Of a stretch of 64,000 bases of DNA, positions 26,090 to 34,979 are shown piece by piece. A model generated the notes under the pieces. The model worked only from the letters and a program-made list of their open reading frames with translations, had not been told where the DNA came from and did not search any database. The stretch is from contig NZ_JACRSZ010000004.1 of assembly GCF_014385005.1 (NCBI RefSeq), positions 1-64,000 of the forward strand, given 5' to 3'. Positions within the stretch are counted from its first letter, which is position 1; every line of letters starts with the position of its first letter. This DNA is from Jingyaoa shaoxingensis (GTDB taxonomy: Bacteria > Bacillota > Clostridia > Lachnospirales > Lachnospiraceae). The position numbers and the translations under genes are program-made.

Positions 26090-26536
26090 TCACCCCCTGT
26101 TTCTTTCAAATATATGGTGCCCTATCTTTACCAACTGACGCACCTTCTGTATTCTGCTCGACGGACGCTGCGTGGATATCTCACAGCTCTCCTTCATTTT
26201 CAATTGATTTTCCTGAAAAAACGCTTCCATCATCCCGGGAATCCGAAAGGTTCCACGATAAAAGACAGATGCTTCTTTTTCTGTAGTCTGACATTCTGCG
26301 GATAACCCCGTCGTGCCAAGCAATCTTCCTTCTGTAAGACTCCTGGCTGCACCGCTGATTTGATAGCTCTCATCATCTGCTCTCAGGCTGGCTGTACAAG
26401 CCGCCTCATATGCCGCATTTTGCAAAAAATTCCTGTCATGATACCAGAATCCCAGATAAATCACTGAAACCAGAATCGACAGCAAAACGCCCATCAGTAA
26501 AGATGCCTCTACCGTATAACTTCCTTTCTGTCTCAT
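26090..26536 (-). CDS. TadE-like pseudopilin protein
   Basis: A 148-residue protein starting MRQKGSYTVEASLLMGVLLSIL. It has a short basic N-terminus, a Gly-Ser-Tyr-T-V-E prepilin-type junction with the conserved Glu+5-like residue, and a ~22-residue hydrophobic helix. The rest is a soluble domain. This is the TadE/TadG minor pilin layout, cleaved by a prepilin peptidase. The ATG at 26536 has GGGAGGATTAATA upstream; the reading frame stays open for 15 codons before it. It follows a peptidase gene by 23 nt. Confidence 0.82.
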   Translation of the reverse strand: MRQKGSYTVEASLLMGVLLSILVSVIYLGFWYHDRNFLQNAAYEAACTASLRADDESYQISGAARSLTEGRLLGTTGLSAECQTTEKEASVFYRGTFRIPGMMEAFFQENQLKMKESCEISTQRPSSRIQKVRQLVKIGHHIFERNRG

Positions 26537-26559
26537 TATTAATCCTCCCTTATTCACAA

Positions 26560-26997
26560 CTATTTCTGCATCAGCCAACACAGATATGCCGCCAGCAAAA
26601 AAGGAGCAAATGGCAGTTCTGCCCTACGATCTGACTTTCCTGACAATAACAGTATCAGGGATACCGGAAACATCAGAAACAAACCCGACATGAACAGAAG
26701 TATGGCATTTTTCCCGCCCAGGCACAGCCCGCATACCAAAAGCAATATTCCGTCTCCATATCCTATCTCCTGCCTGGTTATTTTCCCGATCAGCAGCAAT
26801 ACACAGCCCGGCAGTATGGCTGTCAGGAGAAACTGTACTGCATCTGCCTGTGGTCTTAACAGTCCCATTGCAATTCTCAGTAAAAGGGCAGCACTTCCAC
26901 AGATAAAAGAACTTATCACTGATATTTCTTTTTTTCGGATATCACTGCCGGTTTCCACACTCAGATATCCCAACAGCCACACATATAATTTCCACAT
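26560..26997 (-). CDS. A24-family prepilin peptidase, second copy
   Basis: A 145-residue membrane aspartyl protease of the type IV leader peptidase fold, without an N-terminal methylase domain. The two catalytic aspartates are visible in ETGSDIRKKEIS (first) and EIGYGDGILLL (second, GxGD). About five hydrophobic segments follow. It would process prepilins such as Flp and the TadE-like proteins encoded beside it. A second, different A24 peptidase is encoded at the head of the same locus (34152-34655), so the two may divide the work between major and minor pilins. Confidence 0.88.
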   Translation of the reverse strand: MWKLYVWLLGYLSVETGSDIRKKEISVISSFICGSAALLLRIAMGLLRPQADAVQFLLTAILPGCVLLLIGKITRQEIGYGDGILLLVCGLCLGGKNAILLFMSGLFLMFPVSLILLLSGKSDRRAELPFAPFLLAAYLCWLMQK

Positions 26998-27009
26998 CTA
27001 CTGTCCCTG

Positions 27010-27966
27010 TCACTTTCCGCATTTGCTGCATGGTCTTAGTTTCTCTGCTTCTGATAATGGTACTTTATTCACGGTTCTTTTCAGCCCACTGCAGCTCAAT
27101 GAAGAATGGTATTTATCACCATAAGGGGAAACATACACTCTGTCACCGCATCCTCCCCTGCACCGCTCACAGGCATGATATTTTCCACCGTTTACGTTAC
27201 GAATTCCTTTTAACTGATTCTTCGATACACTGCGAATGGACAGCCGGATATGAGTACAGTCCGGATCTTTGTGATAGACCGTTCCTGTCTCTGTCACATA
27301 TACCTCTTCTGCCTCTTCATCGTTTTCTTCCTCTGCGTCCTCTCCTGCTCCGGCTCCACCACCGGTTCTTCCTGTCCACGCCCGCACTCTTGCCCGAAAA
27401 ATGCTTTTCACTTTTTTCACCGGAAGTATGGTCCAGGTATGAGCCGGCTGAAATGTCCCTGTCAGATCCAGAATCTCACTGCCAGTAAACCTGGACTGCA
27501 GGAGACTAAAAGTTCCTATATCTTTTCCAACCCCTGATCTCTGCCTGATCTGGCTTCTGGCATATCCTGCCGACAGACCGCCTTTTAACAGTTCTGACGA
27601 AATCCCTGCTTTTTCTGCTGCTCCCATATTCTGTATGTAGGCATACGCCGCCATCTCCTTCGCTGTATCCTGTGCACCTGCCAGCAGTGCGGAAGATGCA
27701 TTCTCTACCGTTGCAAACTGCAGCATGGCAAGCATTGCAAACAGAAACAGCGGTAAAACGATTGCCATTTCCAGTGTAAGACTGCCCTTATTAAATTTGT
27801 GAAATGAGATAAATTGAAATATTCCTTCCAGGTCAGACTGCTCCTGATATCTCGCCGCCGGGAATAACATCCTTCCTTTCTTCGCTAATATATATGTTTT
27901 TTGAATAACTCTTTTATAACCTTTATAAATCTGAATGACAAAGCGGTCTGTTCCAGGAAAGAACAT
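27010..27966 (-). CDS. TadE-like pilin protein with Cys/His-rich C-terminal repeats
   Basis: A 318-residue protein starting MFFPGTDRFVIQ; the ATG at 27966 has AGGAGG nine nt upstream. The frame is open far upstream, but that stretch overlaps the DUF5702 gene and is not coding. A TadE-like segment (GSLTLEMAIVLPLFLFAMLA, residues ~60-80) includes the conserved Glu before the hydrophobic helix. It is followed by an extracytoplasmic domain and an acidic linker. The C-terminal ~90 residues hold two similar units, VYHKDPDCTHI...YHACERC and KYHSSLSCSGL...PCSKCGK, that look metal- or disulfide-binding. The pilus-tip role is inferred. Confidence 0.82.
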   Translation of the reverse strand: MFFPGTDRFVIQIYKGYKRVIQKTYILAKKGRMLFPAARYQEQSDLEGIFQFISFHKFNKGSLTLEMAIVLPLFLFAMLAMLQFATVENASSALLAGAQDTAKEMAAYAYIQNMGAAEKAGISSELLKGGLSAGYARSQIRQRSGVGKDIGTFSLLQSRFTGSEILDLTGTFQPAHTWTILPVKKVKSIFRARVRAWTGRTGGGAGAGEDAEEENDEEAEEVYVTETGTVYHKDPDCTHIRLSIRSVSKNQLKGIRNVNGGKYHACERCRGGCGDRVYVSPYGDKYHSSLSCSGLKRTVNKVPLSEAEKLRPCSKCGK

Positions 27967-27992
27967 TTCACGCCACCTCCTTATTGCCTGCC

Positions 27993-29549
27993 TTAATAGG
28001 CAAACGTTCCTTTTGTTTCGTAACTTATCTTCTTCTGCCCTGTTTTGAGAAAAGCTCCTGTCACTCTCAGAAAAACAGGCGGAATCAGATACTCTGCTTT
28101 TACTGCCATTTTGACAATTGCATGATCCACACGGAACTTTACGTTGTCTGTTGTTTTCCGTATATCTCCTTCTATCAGATCCAGTGCCCTCATAGAATAG
28201 GACGACGTATTCCCCATAGTGAACAGAATCTGAAGATATCCCTGATAATCCAGTCCTTCTTTCCCTGCCGTGTCGGGAGATTCCAGCATCTCCAGAAGTG
28301 ACGGAATATTTTTCAGATCCAGCCTCCATGTAGCCTGTGACTTCCATACCGGCACCTTTCCACCTGCCAGAAGGCTGTGCAGATCCAGAAGGCTCTCTCC
28401 ATAGGCCCATACCAGAAGCAGTGCATAGGACGTAGCCACCTGTAACCCCGGGACCGGTATTGCACCGGTAATCAGTGCTGCCAGACTGTCTGCCTGTGCT
28501 TTCTTCGCCGGATCACTGGCAAGATACATAAAATTTGCACCTTCTCGCAATGCCAGAAGCCTTTTTACCACACTTTTCAGATTCTTTACATCTGAATTCT
28601 TACCGCAGAGAATATATTCCAGTCCATAATTCAGCACCTGGTCTTCAGCCTCACTGTCCGTATAACATGGAAATCTTTCAAACAGATATTCCTGAAACAG
28701 CAGATTATCTGTCAGACCCGCATATTTCTTTTTGATCTCCAGATTCCCTTTGCGGCAGCTTCTTCTGGATGGCACATCGGAAGAAAGTACTTTATCTGAC
28801 GCTTTCTTTTCACCGAGTACCAGTCCCAGAAGACCTTTTCTCTTAATTGCTTTGATGGTTTCCAGAGGATTCTTCGCTGCCGGATATTCTTTTTTCTCCG
28901 GCTGTATCTCCATCGGGAGGTTACCCGCTTCCTCTGCTGCTTTCTCTTGTTCTTTTCTTCGTTCTTCTTCCTGCTTTCTGAGTGTTTCCTGCTGTTGCTG
29001 CAGAGATTTCAGATTCGCTGCATTGCTACTCTGACGGTTCTGATAATCCTGCCCTGCACTATCCAGCTTCTGAGCATCTTCCTTTCTTTTCAGCCATGCT
29101 GATACCGCTTCCGTTGCCAGATTGTCATGCATAAAACCAACTGCCTGCTGATAAAATGCATTGCCCTTCTGATCTGTTGCCAGTGCAACTCCGGTGATCC
29201 CGGCTTTCTGTAAGGTAAGAGGGTACGGATCAAATCCTTTTAGCAAAATTCCTTTATTTGGAGAAACATTATATTCCATATAGGTCCGCAGTTTCTCTTC
29301 CAGTGCCTTTTGACTGTAGTTGCCTGTTCCACTGGCTCCATCCAGAAAAAACACATCATATTGTTCTAACACACGATTTTCAAATTCCCCAAATACCGAA
29401 AACAGCCCCATATCCAGTGCCGCTGCTGCTTTTGCCCTTGCCCCCTGTATTCTGGCTGATTCCATGGTTGTACAGAGAAGGGACAGAAACAGAACGCTGA
29501 TCAGGCTTAAGAACACTGTAATTGTCCCTTTGCATCTGTACGTTTTCAT
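27993..29549 (-). CDS. DUF5702 domain protein (Tad locus)
   Basis: A 518-residue protein. The N-terminus KGTITVFLSLISVLFLSLLC is pilin-like (Gly, then T-V-F and a hydrophobic helix), followed by ESARIQGARAKAAAALDMGL. This is the DUF5702 hallmark found in Lachnospiraceae Tad loci. A long exported domain follows, with an internal coiled-coil (LKSLQQQQETLRKQEEERRK, about residues 175-205). The function is unknown. The position between Flp pilin and the TadE-like gene suggests a large minor pilin or tip subunit (inference). RBS AAAGGAGACAAC. Confidence 0.85.
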   Translation of the reverse strand: MKTYRCKGTITVFLSLISVLFLSLLCTTMESARIQGARAKAAAALDMGLFSVFGEFENRVLEQYDVFFLDGASGTGNYSQKALEEKLRTYMEYNVSPNKGILLKGFDPYPLTLQKAGITGVALATDQKGNAFYQQAVGFMHDNLATEAVSAWLKRKEDAQKLDSAGQDYQNRQSSNAANLKSLQQQQETLRKQEEERRKEQEKAAEEAGNLPMEIQPEKKEYPAAKNPLETIKAIKRKGLLGLVLGEKKASDKVLSSDVPSRRSCRKGNLEIKKKYAGLTDNLLFQEYLFERFPCYTDSEAEDQVLNYGLEYILCGKNSDVKNLKSVVKRLLALREGANFMYLASDPAKKAQADSLAALITGAIPVPGLQVATSYALLLVWAYGESLLDLHSLLAGGKVPVWKSQATWRLDLKNIPSLLEMLESPDTAGKEGLDYQGYLQILFTMGNTSSYSMRALDLIEGDIRKTTDNVKFRVDHAIVKMAVKAEYLIPPVFLRVTGAFLKTGQKKISYETKGTFAY

Positions 29550-29559
29550 GTTGTCTCCT

Positions 29560-29730
29560 TTAAATACTGTTACTCTGACTTACAATTTTCTTGAAGATTT
29601 TATTGACCAGACTGGTCAGCTGACTCTTGAAGATGATGACCAGACCAATCAGAACTACCAGAATCAGTATAATCTCCACCGTTCCAATGCCGTCTTCTTC
29701 TTCATACAGCCGTCTCAGAAACTTTCGCAT
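29560..29730 (-). CDS. flp: Flp-type (class IVb) major pilin
   Basis: A 56-residue protein: basic/acidic leader MRKFLRRLYEEEDGIG, then TVEIILILVVLIGLVIIFK with the Glu at position 5 after the cleavage-site glycine. A short C-terminal tail ends FKKIVSQSNSI. This is the Flp1-like pilin layout and would be cleaved after Gly by one of the A24 peptidases and assembled by TadABC. The ATG is preceded by AAAGGAGGTGAGGAAA, one of the strongest ribosome-binding sites in the locus, as expected for the structural subunit. Confidence 0.93.
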   Translation of the reverse strand: MRKFLRRLYEEEDGIGTVEIILILVVLIGLVIIFKSQLTSLVNKIFKKIVSQSNSI

Positions 29731-29792
29731 TTTCCTCACCTCCTTTCAAATGACATCTCGTGTTCCAGCCTGTTGCTTCTTTCCTAAATTAT

Positions 29793-31181
29793 TTAAAATG
29801 ACAGTACTGCCGGTACAATCAGAATGACCAGCACAACCAGCAGCATCAGAATCATGGGAAACAACAGTCTTGTTCCTGCTTCTTCCCCCATCTTTTTGGC
29901 GAGCTGTCTGCGGTCTTCCATGGCTTCTTCTGCTTCATTCAACAGAAGCTCCGTCATACCTTCTGAACTTTTCTGCAATCCTCCGGACAGAATCGTGCCA
30001 AGCCGTACATAACAGGTCTGTTCACATCTTCTGCCAAATCTCTCATAGGCACGTGCCTCTGCAATTCCACTTCTCATTTCATTACAGGCTGCTACCATCT
30101 CTTCATACGCCCATCGTATCCCGCTCTGTTCTTTCATCTCCTGATATTCTCCTGCAATCCTGACAAATGCATTCTGTATCGTCAGTCCTGCATTTAGCAG
30201 CATTCCAAGCTTAAATACTACATCCGGATAATCCAAAATCAGCTGCCTTCGGCGCTGTTCTTCCATCTTTTTGTGTTCTTGCGCTTTCCCCAGGTATCCT
30301 GCTGCCGCCAGAATCAGAATTCCGGCAAGACAGATCCCTGTCAGAGATACCTGACTCTGCGTCCATACCACATCTCTTCCATCCACTTCCTGTGGAAGCT
30401 CCAGTGTCTTTTTCTCCCTGCTATTTTCCTGAGCATTTTTCAGTGCCTGGTTCAGATCATACTTCAGTTGTTCTTCTTCCGTACGGATCTGTGGAAATAA
30501 GTGCAGTGCCGTCTCATAGATCTGTTCCCGCTCTCCGCAGGACAACATAGCCGTCAATGTCAGTATCTGTCCTTTCTCCGGGAGATCTGCCACAATATTT
30601 CCGTCTCCATCCAAATACCCCTGTGGATTCTGTATCCACTGAACCGTTACCTCACCATTTTGCAGTTCCGAAGGCAGTTCTACTCTTCCCCTCACTTCAT
30701 CTGCGGAAGCGTTCTCTCCCAGTATGATCTGATCGATCTCCTCCTCTGCCAGCTTTAATAATTGCAATTCTTCCTGCTCTGTATACTGCCGCTCCTGAAG
30801 TTCCACCTTCACCTGCTCTGCATCTTCCTGGTTCTGGATCTCTGCCTGCAGCGTATAAGAACTGTTTCCTTCTCCCTTTTCCGGACGTTCCAGTCTCTGA
30901 ATCGCTGCCAGTTGTTTCTCTCCGCTTAAAGCACTTTCTGCAATCGGAAATAGCAGTAGTCCCAATGCAAAACACAACAGCATAGTTTCCAGTTTCTCTT
31001 TTTCTTTTTTATTCTCTTTCCTGTCCCTGTTTTTTCTCCATCTGGAACTTCTTTCCAGCAGATATTCTGCGCCTTTGTGAAACGGCTTCCGATACCACTT
31101 CACTTCAGGCTCTGTCTCCACTCCTGCTGAGAGAATCATCAGCATTCCAAATACTGCCACCAGTCCCCAGTACATCCACAT
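29793..31181 (-). CDS. tadC: TadC-like pilus assembly membrane protein with a large extracytoplasmic insert
   Basis: A 462-residue type II secretion F-domain protein. The last ~170 residues are the canonical TadC core (YPDVVFKLGMLLNAGLTIQNAF, FGRRCEQTCYVRLGTILSGGL, then a terminal membrane helix). Ahead of it lies a TM helix at ~65-85 and an unusual ~190-residue outside segment. This segment contains coiled-coil and beta-strand parts (ELPSELQNGEVTVQWIQNPQ ... ILTLTAMLSCGE) that resemble an atrophied bacterial Ig-like domain. Ordinary TadC proteins are ~300 residues and lack it. It pairs with TadB as the inner-membrane platform. Confidence 0.86.
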   Translation of the reverse strand: MWMYWGLVAVFGMLMILSAGVETEPEVKWYRKPFHKGAEYLLERSSRWRKNRDRKENKKEKEKLETMLLCFALGLLLFPIAESALSGEKQLAAIQRLERPEKGEGNSSYTLQAEIQNQEDAEQVKVELQERQYTEQEELQLLKLAEEEIDQIILGENASADEVRGRVELPSELQNGEVTVQWIQNPQGYLDGDGNIVADLPEKGQILTLTAMLSCGEREQIYETALHLFPQIRTEEEQLKYDLNQALKNAQENSREKKTLELPQEVDGRDVVWTQSQVSLTGICLAGILILAAAGYLGKAQEHKKMEEQRRRQLILDYPDVVFKLGMLLNAGLTIQNAFVRIAGEYQEMKEQSGIRWAYEEMVAACNEMRSGIAEARAYERFGRRCEQTCYVRLGTILSGGLQKSSEGMTELLLNEAEEAMEDRRQLAKKMGEEAGTRLLFPMILMLLVVLVILIVPAVLSF

Positions 31182-31183
31182 CC

Positions 31184-31921
31184 CTACACCTCAATATCCA
31201 CAATTTTTCTTCCCCAGAATACTGCACCTGCATACACTGCTAAAGATACTGTCATAATCACTATGCCTGTGGGATTGTGATACATCCCATCAAGGAATCC
31301 CGGCGATACCGTCTGCACATAGAATAAAATCAGACATGGAATGATACTCATCATATTCTGCTCCATCTTCTTGGCTGCCAGTACCACCTGTATCTCTTTT
31401 CTGGTCTCATTCTTCTGCCCTATGCTCTGTATAGTATTCCTTATAATTGCAATGAGATTCCCGCCTGAACGTTTCGCTATGGCAAAGATCTCTGCGAAAT
31501 TTCTTACATCCTCGATTCCACTGCGCACGGCAAGCGACTGCAAGAGTTCTTCCAGATTCTGATTCATCTGAAGCTTGCTCACTATACCTCGAAATTCCTG
31601 AACTATCATGTCATCTTCCCGATAGATCAACGGCAATTCCTTCAGCGTATCCTCAAAAGCAGTCTCAACGGAATATCCAGCCGTCAGGGACGTGGTTACG
31701 GTCTGCATTGCCATAAGAAATTGTTCTTCCAGTTCCTGTTTTCTCTTCCGACACAGTGACTGCTTCCTCATCTTCAAGAATCTTCTCAGTAACAGAAGTC
31801 CCAGGAAAAATACCGGCACTGATCTGTAAAACAGATAGCTGATCATGGCATCTCCCAGAAGAAACAGCAGACAGTTTGCCACATATTCTTTTCTGGAAAA
31901 ACGATATTCTCTGTAATCCAT
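31184..31921 (-). CDS. tadB: TadB-like pilus assembly membrane protein
   Basis: A 245-residue type II secretion F-domain protein. An N-terminal hairpin of two membrane segments (NCLLFLLGDAMISYLFYRSVPVFFLGLLLL) is followed by the helical F domain (LMAMQTVTTSLTAGYSVETAFEDTLKEL; FAEIFAIAKRSGGNLIAIIRNT). Two C-terminal membrane helices close it. It is smaller than typical TadB but complete in its core. It starts immediately after the CpaF stop codon and ends 2 nt before tadC, so translation is coupled. Confidence 0.9.
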   Translation of the reverse strand: MDYREYRFSRKEYVANCLLFLLGDAMISYLFYRSVPVFFLGLLLLRRFLKMRKQSLCRKRKQELEEQFLMAMQTVTTSLTAGYSVETAFEDTLKELPLIYREDDMIVQEFRGIVSKLQMNQNLEELLQSLAVRSGIEDVRNFAEIFAIAKRSGGNLIAIIRNTIQSIGQKNETRKEIQVVLAAKKMEQNMMSIIPCLILFYVQTVSPGFLDGMYHNPTGIVIMTVSLAVYAGAVFWGRKIVDIEV

Positions 31922-33154
31922 TTACAACAATCCTGCCCTTTCCAGTTTTCTGGTCTGCATAAGATCGCCCTTACGCACCAGTGTGCCCGCTACTTTTTCT
32001 CCCCCTTTCCCATTCTCCTCAAATTCATAGAGTGTATGGGTCTGAATCTCCTCTTTCTCATAACTGTACCCGGTAATCTCCAGAATCTCTAACACTTTTC
32101 TGGATCGGTCACGCATTCTGCCAAGATGCACCATGATATCGATTCCGGAAGCAATCTGTCTGCGGACTGCTGACACCGGCAGCTCCATTCCCATAAGTAC
32201 CATGGTCTCAAGTCTTGCCAGCATATCCCTTGGACTATTTCCATGACCGGTAGAGAGACTTCCGTCATGACCATTATTCATGGCCTGTATCATATCAATG
32301 GTCTCTTCCCCTCGGACTTCCCCTACAATTACTCTATCCGGCCGCATTCGAAGACTCGCCCGGATCAGGTCACGAATGGTAATCTCATGATCTCCCTGCG
32401 TATTTCCTTTTCTGGCTTCCAGCCGCACCAGATTGGCAACACCCCTGATCTGCAGTTCCGCATTGTCTTCAATAGTTATGATCCGCTCGTCCTTCGGAAT
32501 ATAATTGGACAATGCATTCAGAAATGTGGTCTTCCCTGACCCGGTACCGCCGCTGATAAAAATGTTATATCCGGCAATTACCAGCTTTTTCAGGAACTGT
32601 ACCGCTTCTTCCGTCACTGCTCCCCATTCTATGAGCTGCTGCATCTCTATGGGATGTACTGGGAACTGCCTTATGGTAATGATCGGTCCATTTAAGGCAA
32701 TCGGTGGCAGAACCATGCTGACTCTGGCGCCATTTTCCAGTCTGGCATCCACAATCGGAACCGTAGCATTGACAATCCGGTTACTTTTCGCTGCAATCCC
32801 CTGCACCAGATCTTCAATTTTATCTCTGCTGTGAAAGCCTTTCTCCCACTTCCGTATTCGCCCGTTCTCTTCTATGAAGATTCCGTCCAAACCATTTACC
32901 ATAATCTCTGTTACCTGATCGTCATCTACCAGTTCCTGCAGAATATCCAGCTTCCTTACTGAATTGAACAGCTCTGTCCGAAGCTGTGCACGCCTTCTCA
33001 AACTGTAATAATGCCCGCTGTTCTTCTCCATCAGCAGCTTATCAATCTGTTCACAGATTACCTCATCCGGTAATTCCTGCGAGGTGTCCAGCCGGTCCAT
33101 CAGTTTTCTCTGTAACTCTAAAAATTCATTCTGTTCCCTGTTCATTTCTTCCAT
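31922..33154 (-). CDS. cpaF: CpaF/TadA-type pilus assembly ATPase
   Basis: A 410-residue secretion ATPase powering Flp pilus extension. N-terminal domain about 1-150. Walker A is [19 protein letters not shown], the Asp box is [14 protein letters not shown], Walker B is [14 protein letters not shown] and the His box is [15 protein letters not shown], all intact. The start is either 33154 or the ATG three codons later (10 nt from GAGG); the two are not distinguishable by eye. Its 5' end overlaps cpaE by 13 nt. Confidence 0.95.
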   Translation of the reverse strand: MEEMNREQNEFLELQRKLMDRLDTSQELPDEVICEQIDKLLMEKNSGHYYSLRRRAQLRTELFNSVRKLDILQELVDDDQVTEIMVNGLDGIFIEENGRIRKWEKGFHSRDKIEDLVQGIAAKSNRIVNATVPIVDARLENGARVSMVLPPIALNGPIITIRQFPVHPIEMQQLIEWGAVTEEAVQFLKKLVIAGYNIFISGGTGSGKTTFLNALSNYIPKDERIITIEDNAELQIRGVANLVRLEARKGNTQGDHEITIRDLIRASLRMRPDRVIVGEVRGEETIDMIQAMNNGHDGSLSTGHGNSPRDMLARLETMVLMGMELPVSAVRRQIASGIDIMVHLGRMRDRSRKVLEILEITGYSYEKEEIQTHTLYEFEENGKGGEKVAGTLVRKGDLMQTRKLERAGLL

Positions 33155-34155
33155 TCCTCACTGCACAGTAATGTACGCACAAAGTTCCCCATCTCACTGT
33201 TTACCAGCTGTTCCAGCGCATATTCCCCCACTGCTGCAGGCTCTGCATAAGGAAGGTGCAGACAGGATGTTTCTTTCAGAATCTCTTCCGCATCGAGCTC
33301 CGTCAGCAGCTTCTTATACTGTTCCATCCGGGCTTTGGCGATAACCCCATCACAGACCGGGGTATAGATATGTGTACATGCTGCCAGTAGCCCCAGTTGT
33401 TCTTCCACCGTTCCCTCCAGATCCAGAATCACCGTTTCATATCCTCCGATGGAAGTCACTGCATCCAGAAGCTTCATCCATTCTTCCTGGGTCACTTCCC
33501 TTAAATCTGCTGCTGAATACGCCGGCGGTATGTATGCCATCTCCCCCAGATGCTGTACAATTGCCTGCACCTTAAAAATCACATTCCCCTTATTCTGACG
33601 GACAAAGTACATCACATCCGAGATATCTGCACTGTATGTTTTCCCGGTCATCATACTGAATCCGGCACATTCTTCCAGATTCAGGTATAATACAGACTGA
33701 CGTTTTGCCAGAATCTGCCCCAGTGTCAGTGCAAAACATGTCTTTCCACAGCGCTTCACCGGTGAGTATACTCCGATAACATTTGCCTTCTGCTTCATAA
33801 AATATGGCGTATGTTCACTCATATCTGCCGCATAATAATTCATGACTTCTGCTACCAGATGATCCGAAGACTGGTACTTATATACCGTGGGATACTCCAC
33901 GTATTCCGGTCTTACTTCCCCCTCTGACAGAATCACGGTTCGGTTAATGTCCATCATACGAACTTCCTCGCACATCATCCGTGCTGAGATCAACAGCAGC
34001 TCAATCCGATGTTCCCTGGTAAATTCTCTCAGGCTTTCCACACCTGAAAATACCAGTATCTCGAAGGGAATTCTCTGTTTTTCGGTAATATAATTCATCA
34101 GTCTGCAGGCATAGACTGTCTCCAGATCGCATATTGCAAAATTAAGTTTTTTCAT
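33142..34155 (-). CDS. CpaE/TadZ-like protein with degenerate P-loop
   Basis: A 337-residue ParA/MinD-like localisation factor. Residues ~1-120 form a receiver-like domain without a clear phosphorylatable Asp. The ATPase half begins VIGVYSPVKRCGKTCFALTLG, a Walker A variant (KRCGKT in place of KGGxGKT), followed by YLNLEECAGFS and a late VILDLEGTVEEQLG Walker B-like strand. TadZ/CpaE proteins place the pilus machine in the membrane. The degenerate nucleotide site suggests weak or no ATP hydrolysis (inference). The ATG at 34155 has AGGAGG 6 nt upstream and overlaps the CpaA stop by 4 nt. Confidence 0.85.
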   Translation of the reverse strand: MKKLNFAICDLETVYACRLMNYITEKQRIPFEILVFSGVESLREFTREHRIELLLISARMMCEEVRMMDINRTVILSEGEVRPEYVEYPTVYKYQSSDHLVAEVMNYYAADMSEHTPYFMKQKANVIGVYSPVKRCGKTCFALTLGQILAKRQSVLYLNLEECAGFSMMTGKTYSADISDVMYFVRQNKGNVIFKVQAIVQHLGEMAYIPPAYSAADLREVTQEEWMKLLDAVTSIGGYETVILDLEGTVEEQLGLLAACTHIYTPVCDGVIAKARMEQYKKLLTELDAEEILKETSCLHLPYAEPAAVGEYALEQLVNSEMGNFVRTLLCSEEWKK

Positions 34156-34655
34156 ATCCAACCTCCTGTAATCAGCATACTTCCCAGAAATATCGGCAAC
34201 GACAGGTGCAGATAGGCAGGGTTATCCTCCTGCACAATGTATGGGTGCCATATTCCTGTGCTGAAAAATTCTTTTAAATACTGTATGAATAGAATCAGAC
34301 GTTTCCATAAAATGTGATATTTGATAACTGCTGTCAGTGAAAATACCGCAGCAATCAGAAATGAATAGCAGATACACTTCAAACTCAGTGACGGTCCGAA
34401 AAATCCTCCAACCATCATAAAATACTTCAGATCACCGGCTCCCATCATCTTAAAATAATGAAGGACGCCAAGCACCAGAAGCGGCAGTAATGCTCCTGCC
34501 AGAAAATTCCCTGTTCCAGGTGGTCCATTGGCACTCCACTGCCATCCCAGTGCTGCCAGAAGTCCTGCTCCAATCAGTACATTGGGGATCCTTCCGGAAT
34601 AAAAATCCCAGAAGACCGCTAGTACTCCTATACTGAACAAAAATAAAAATCTCAT
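34152..34655 (-). CDS. cpaA: A24-family prepilin peptidase (CpaA-like), first copy
   Basis: A 167-residue membrane aspartyl protease at the head of the Tad operon. The catalytic aspartates are in VFWDFYSGRIPN and MMGAGDLKYFMM (GxGD). About five transmembrane helices; the C-terminus is a ~40-residue tail after SAVIKYHILWKRL. The ATG at 34655 has AGAGGATAGAGAAT upstream; an in-frame GTG further upstream has no site. It cleaves Flp-type leader peptides. Confidence 0.9.
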   Translation of the reverse strand: MRFLFLFSIGVLAVFWDFYSGRIPNVLIGAGLLAALGWQWSANGPPGTGNFLAGALLPLLVLGVLHYFKMMGAGDLKYFMMVGGFFGPSLSLKCICYSFLIAAVFSLTAVIKYHILWKRLILFIQYLKEFFSTGIWHPYIVQEDNPAYLHLSLPIFLGSMLITGGWI

Positions 34656-34706
34656 ATTCTCTATCCTCTTTTTAAAAACAGATGCTAGGTGCAAATCATC
34701 TATCAC

Positions 34707-34866
34707 ACGGACATGAATCGTCTGTTACCCCTGTCACCCTATACACTTGTTATCTTTGAAATAGATGTCGATACGACCGATGCTTATCAGAATTGGTAAG
34801 TGATGTTATTATATATAATATGTTTCTGTTTGTCAATAGTATATTGCATAATTCTTCTTGCAATAT
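34707..34866. promoter_or_regulatory. Divergent regulatory region between the Tad operon and the GntR gene
   Basis: This part of the 237-bp gap (34707-34943) holds two weak dyads: ACGGAC/GTCTGT (34707-34725) and CTTATC/GGTAAG (34782-34799), the latter centred on AGAATT. I see no c-di-GMP riboswitch and no convincing sigma-A promoter for the Tad genes. The remainder holds the perfect inverted repeat listed separately. Confidence 0.35.
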
Positions 34867-34867
34867 T

Positions 34868-34924
34868 TATATCCTGTATTTTATCAGAAATAACTGTTGC
34901 TTTTCTGATAAAATACAGGATATA
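34868..34924. repeat. Perfect 23-bp inverted repeat upstream of a GntR gene
   Basis: Arms 34868-34890 and 34902-34924 are exact reverse complements (TATATCCTGTATTTTATC...), separated by an 11-nt loop. It is AT-rich, with no T-run after it on either strand, and ends 55 nt before the GntR start codon. Confidence 0.85.
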
Positions 34925-34979
34925 ATAAAAAGAAGAACATCCAATGTTCGACCAAATGGAGAGAGAAGGAGTAAGTAAG

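Noticed and set aside
27966..28410. Long N-terminal extension of the TadE-like gene
   Set aside because: The extension overlaps the DUF5702 gene in another frame and reads as low-complexity shadow. A strong ribosome-binding site precedes the ATG at 27966.
34656..34943. c-di-GMP riboswitch before the pilus operon
   Set aside because: No GEMM core (no CACGCACAGGGCAAACC-like segment) could be read on the minus strand.
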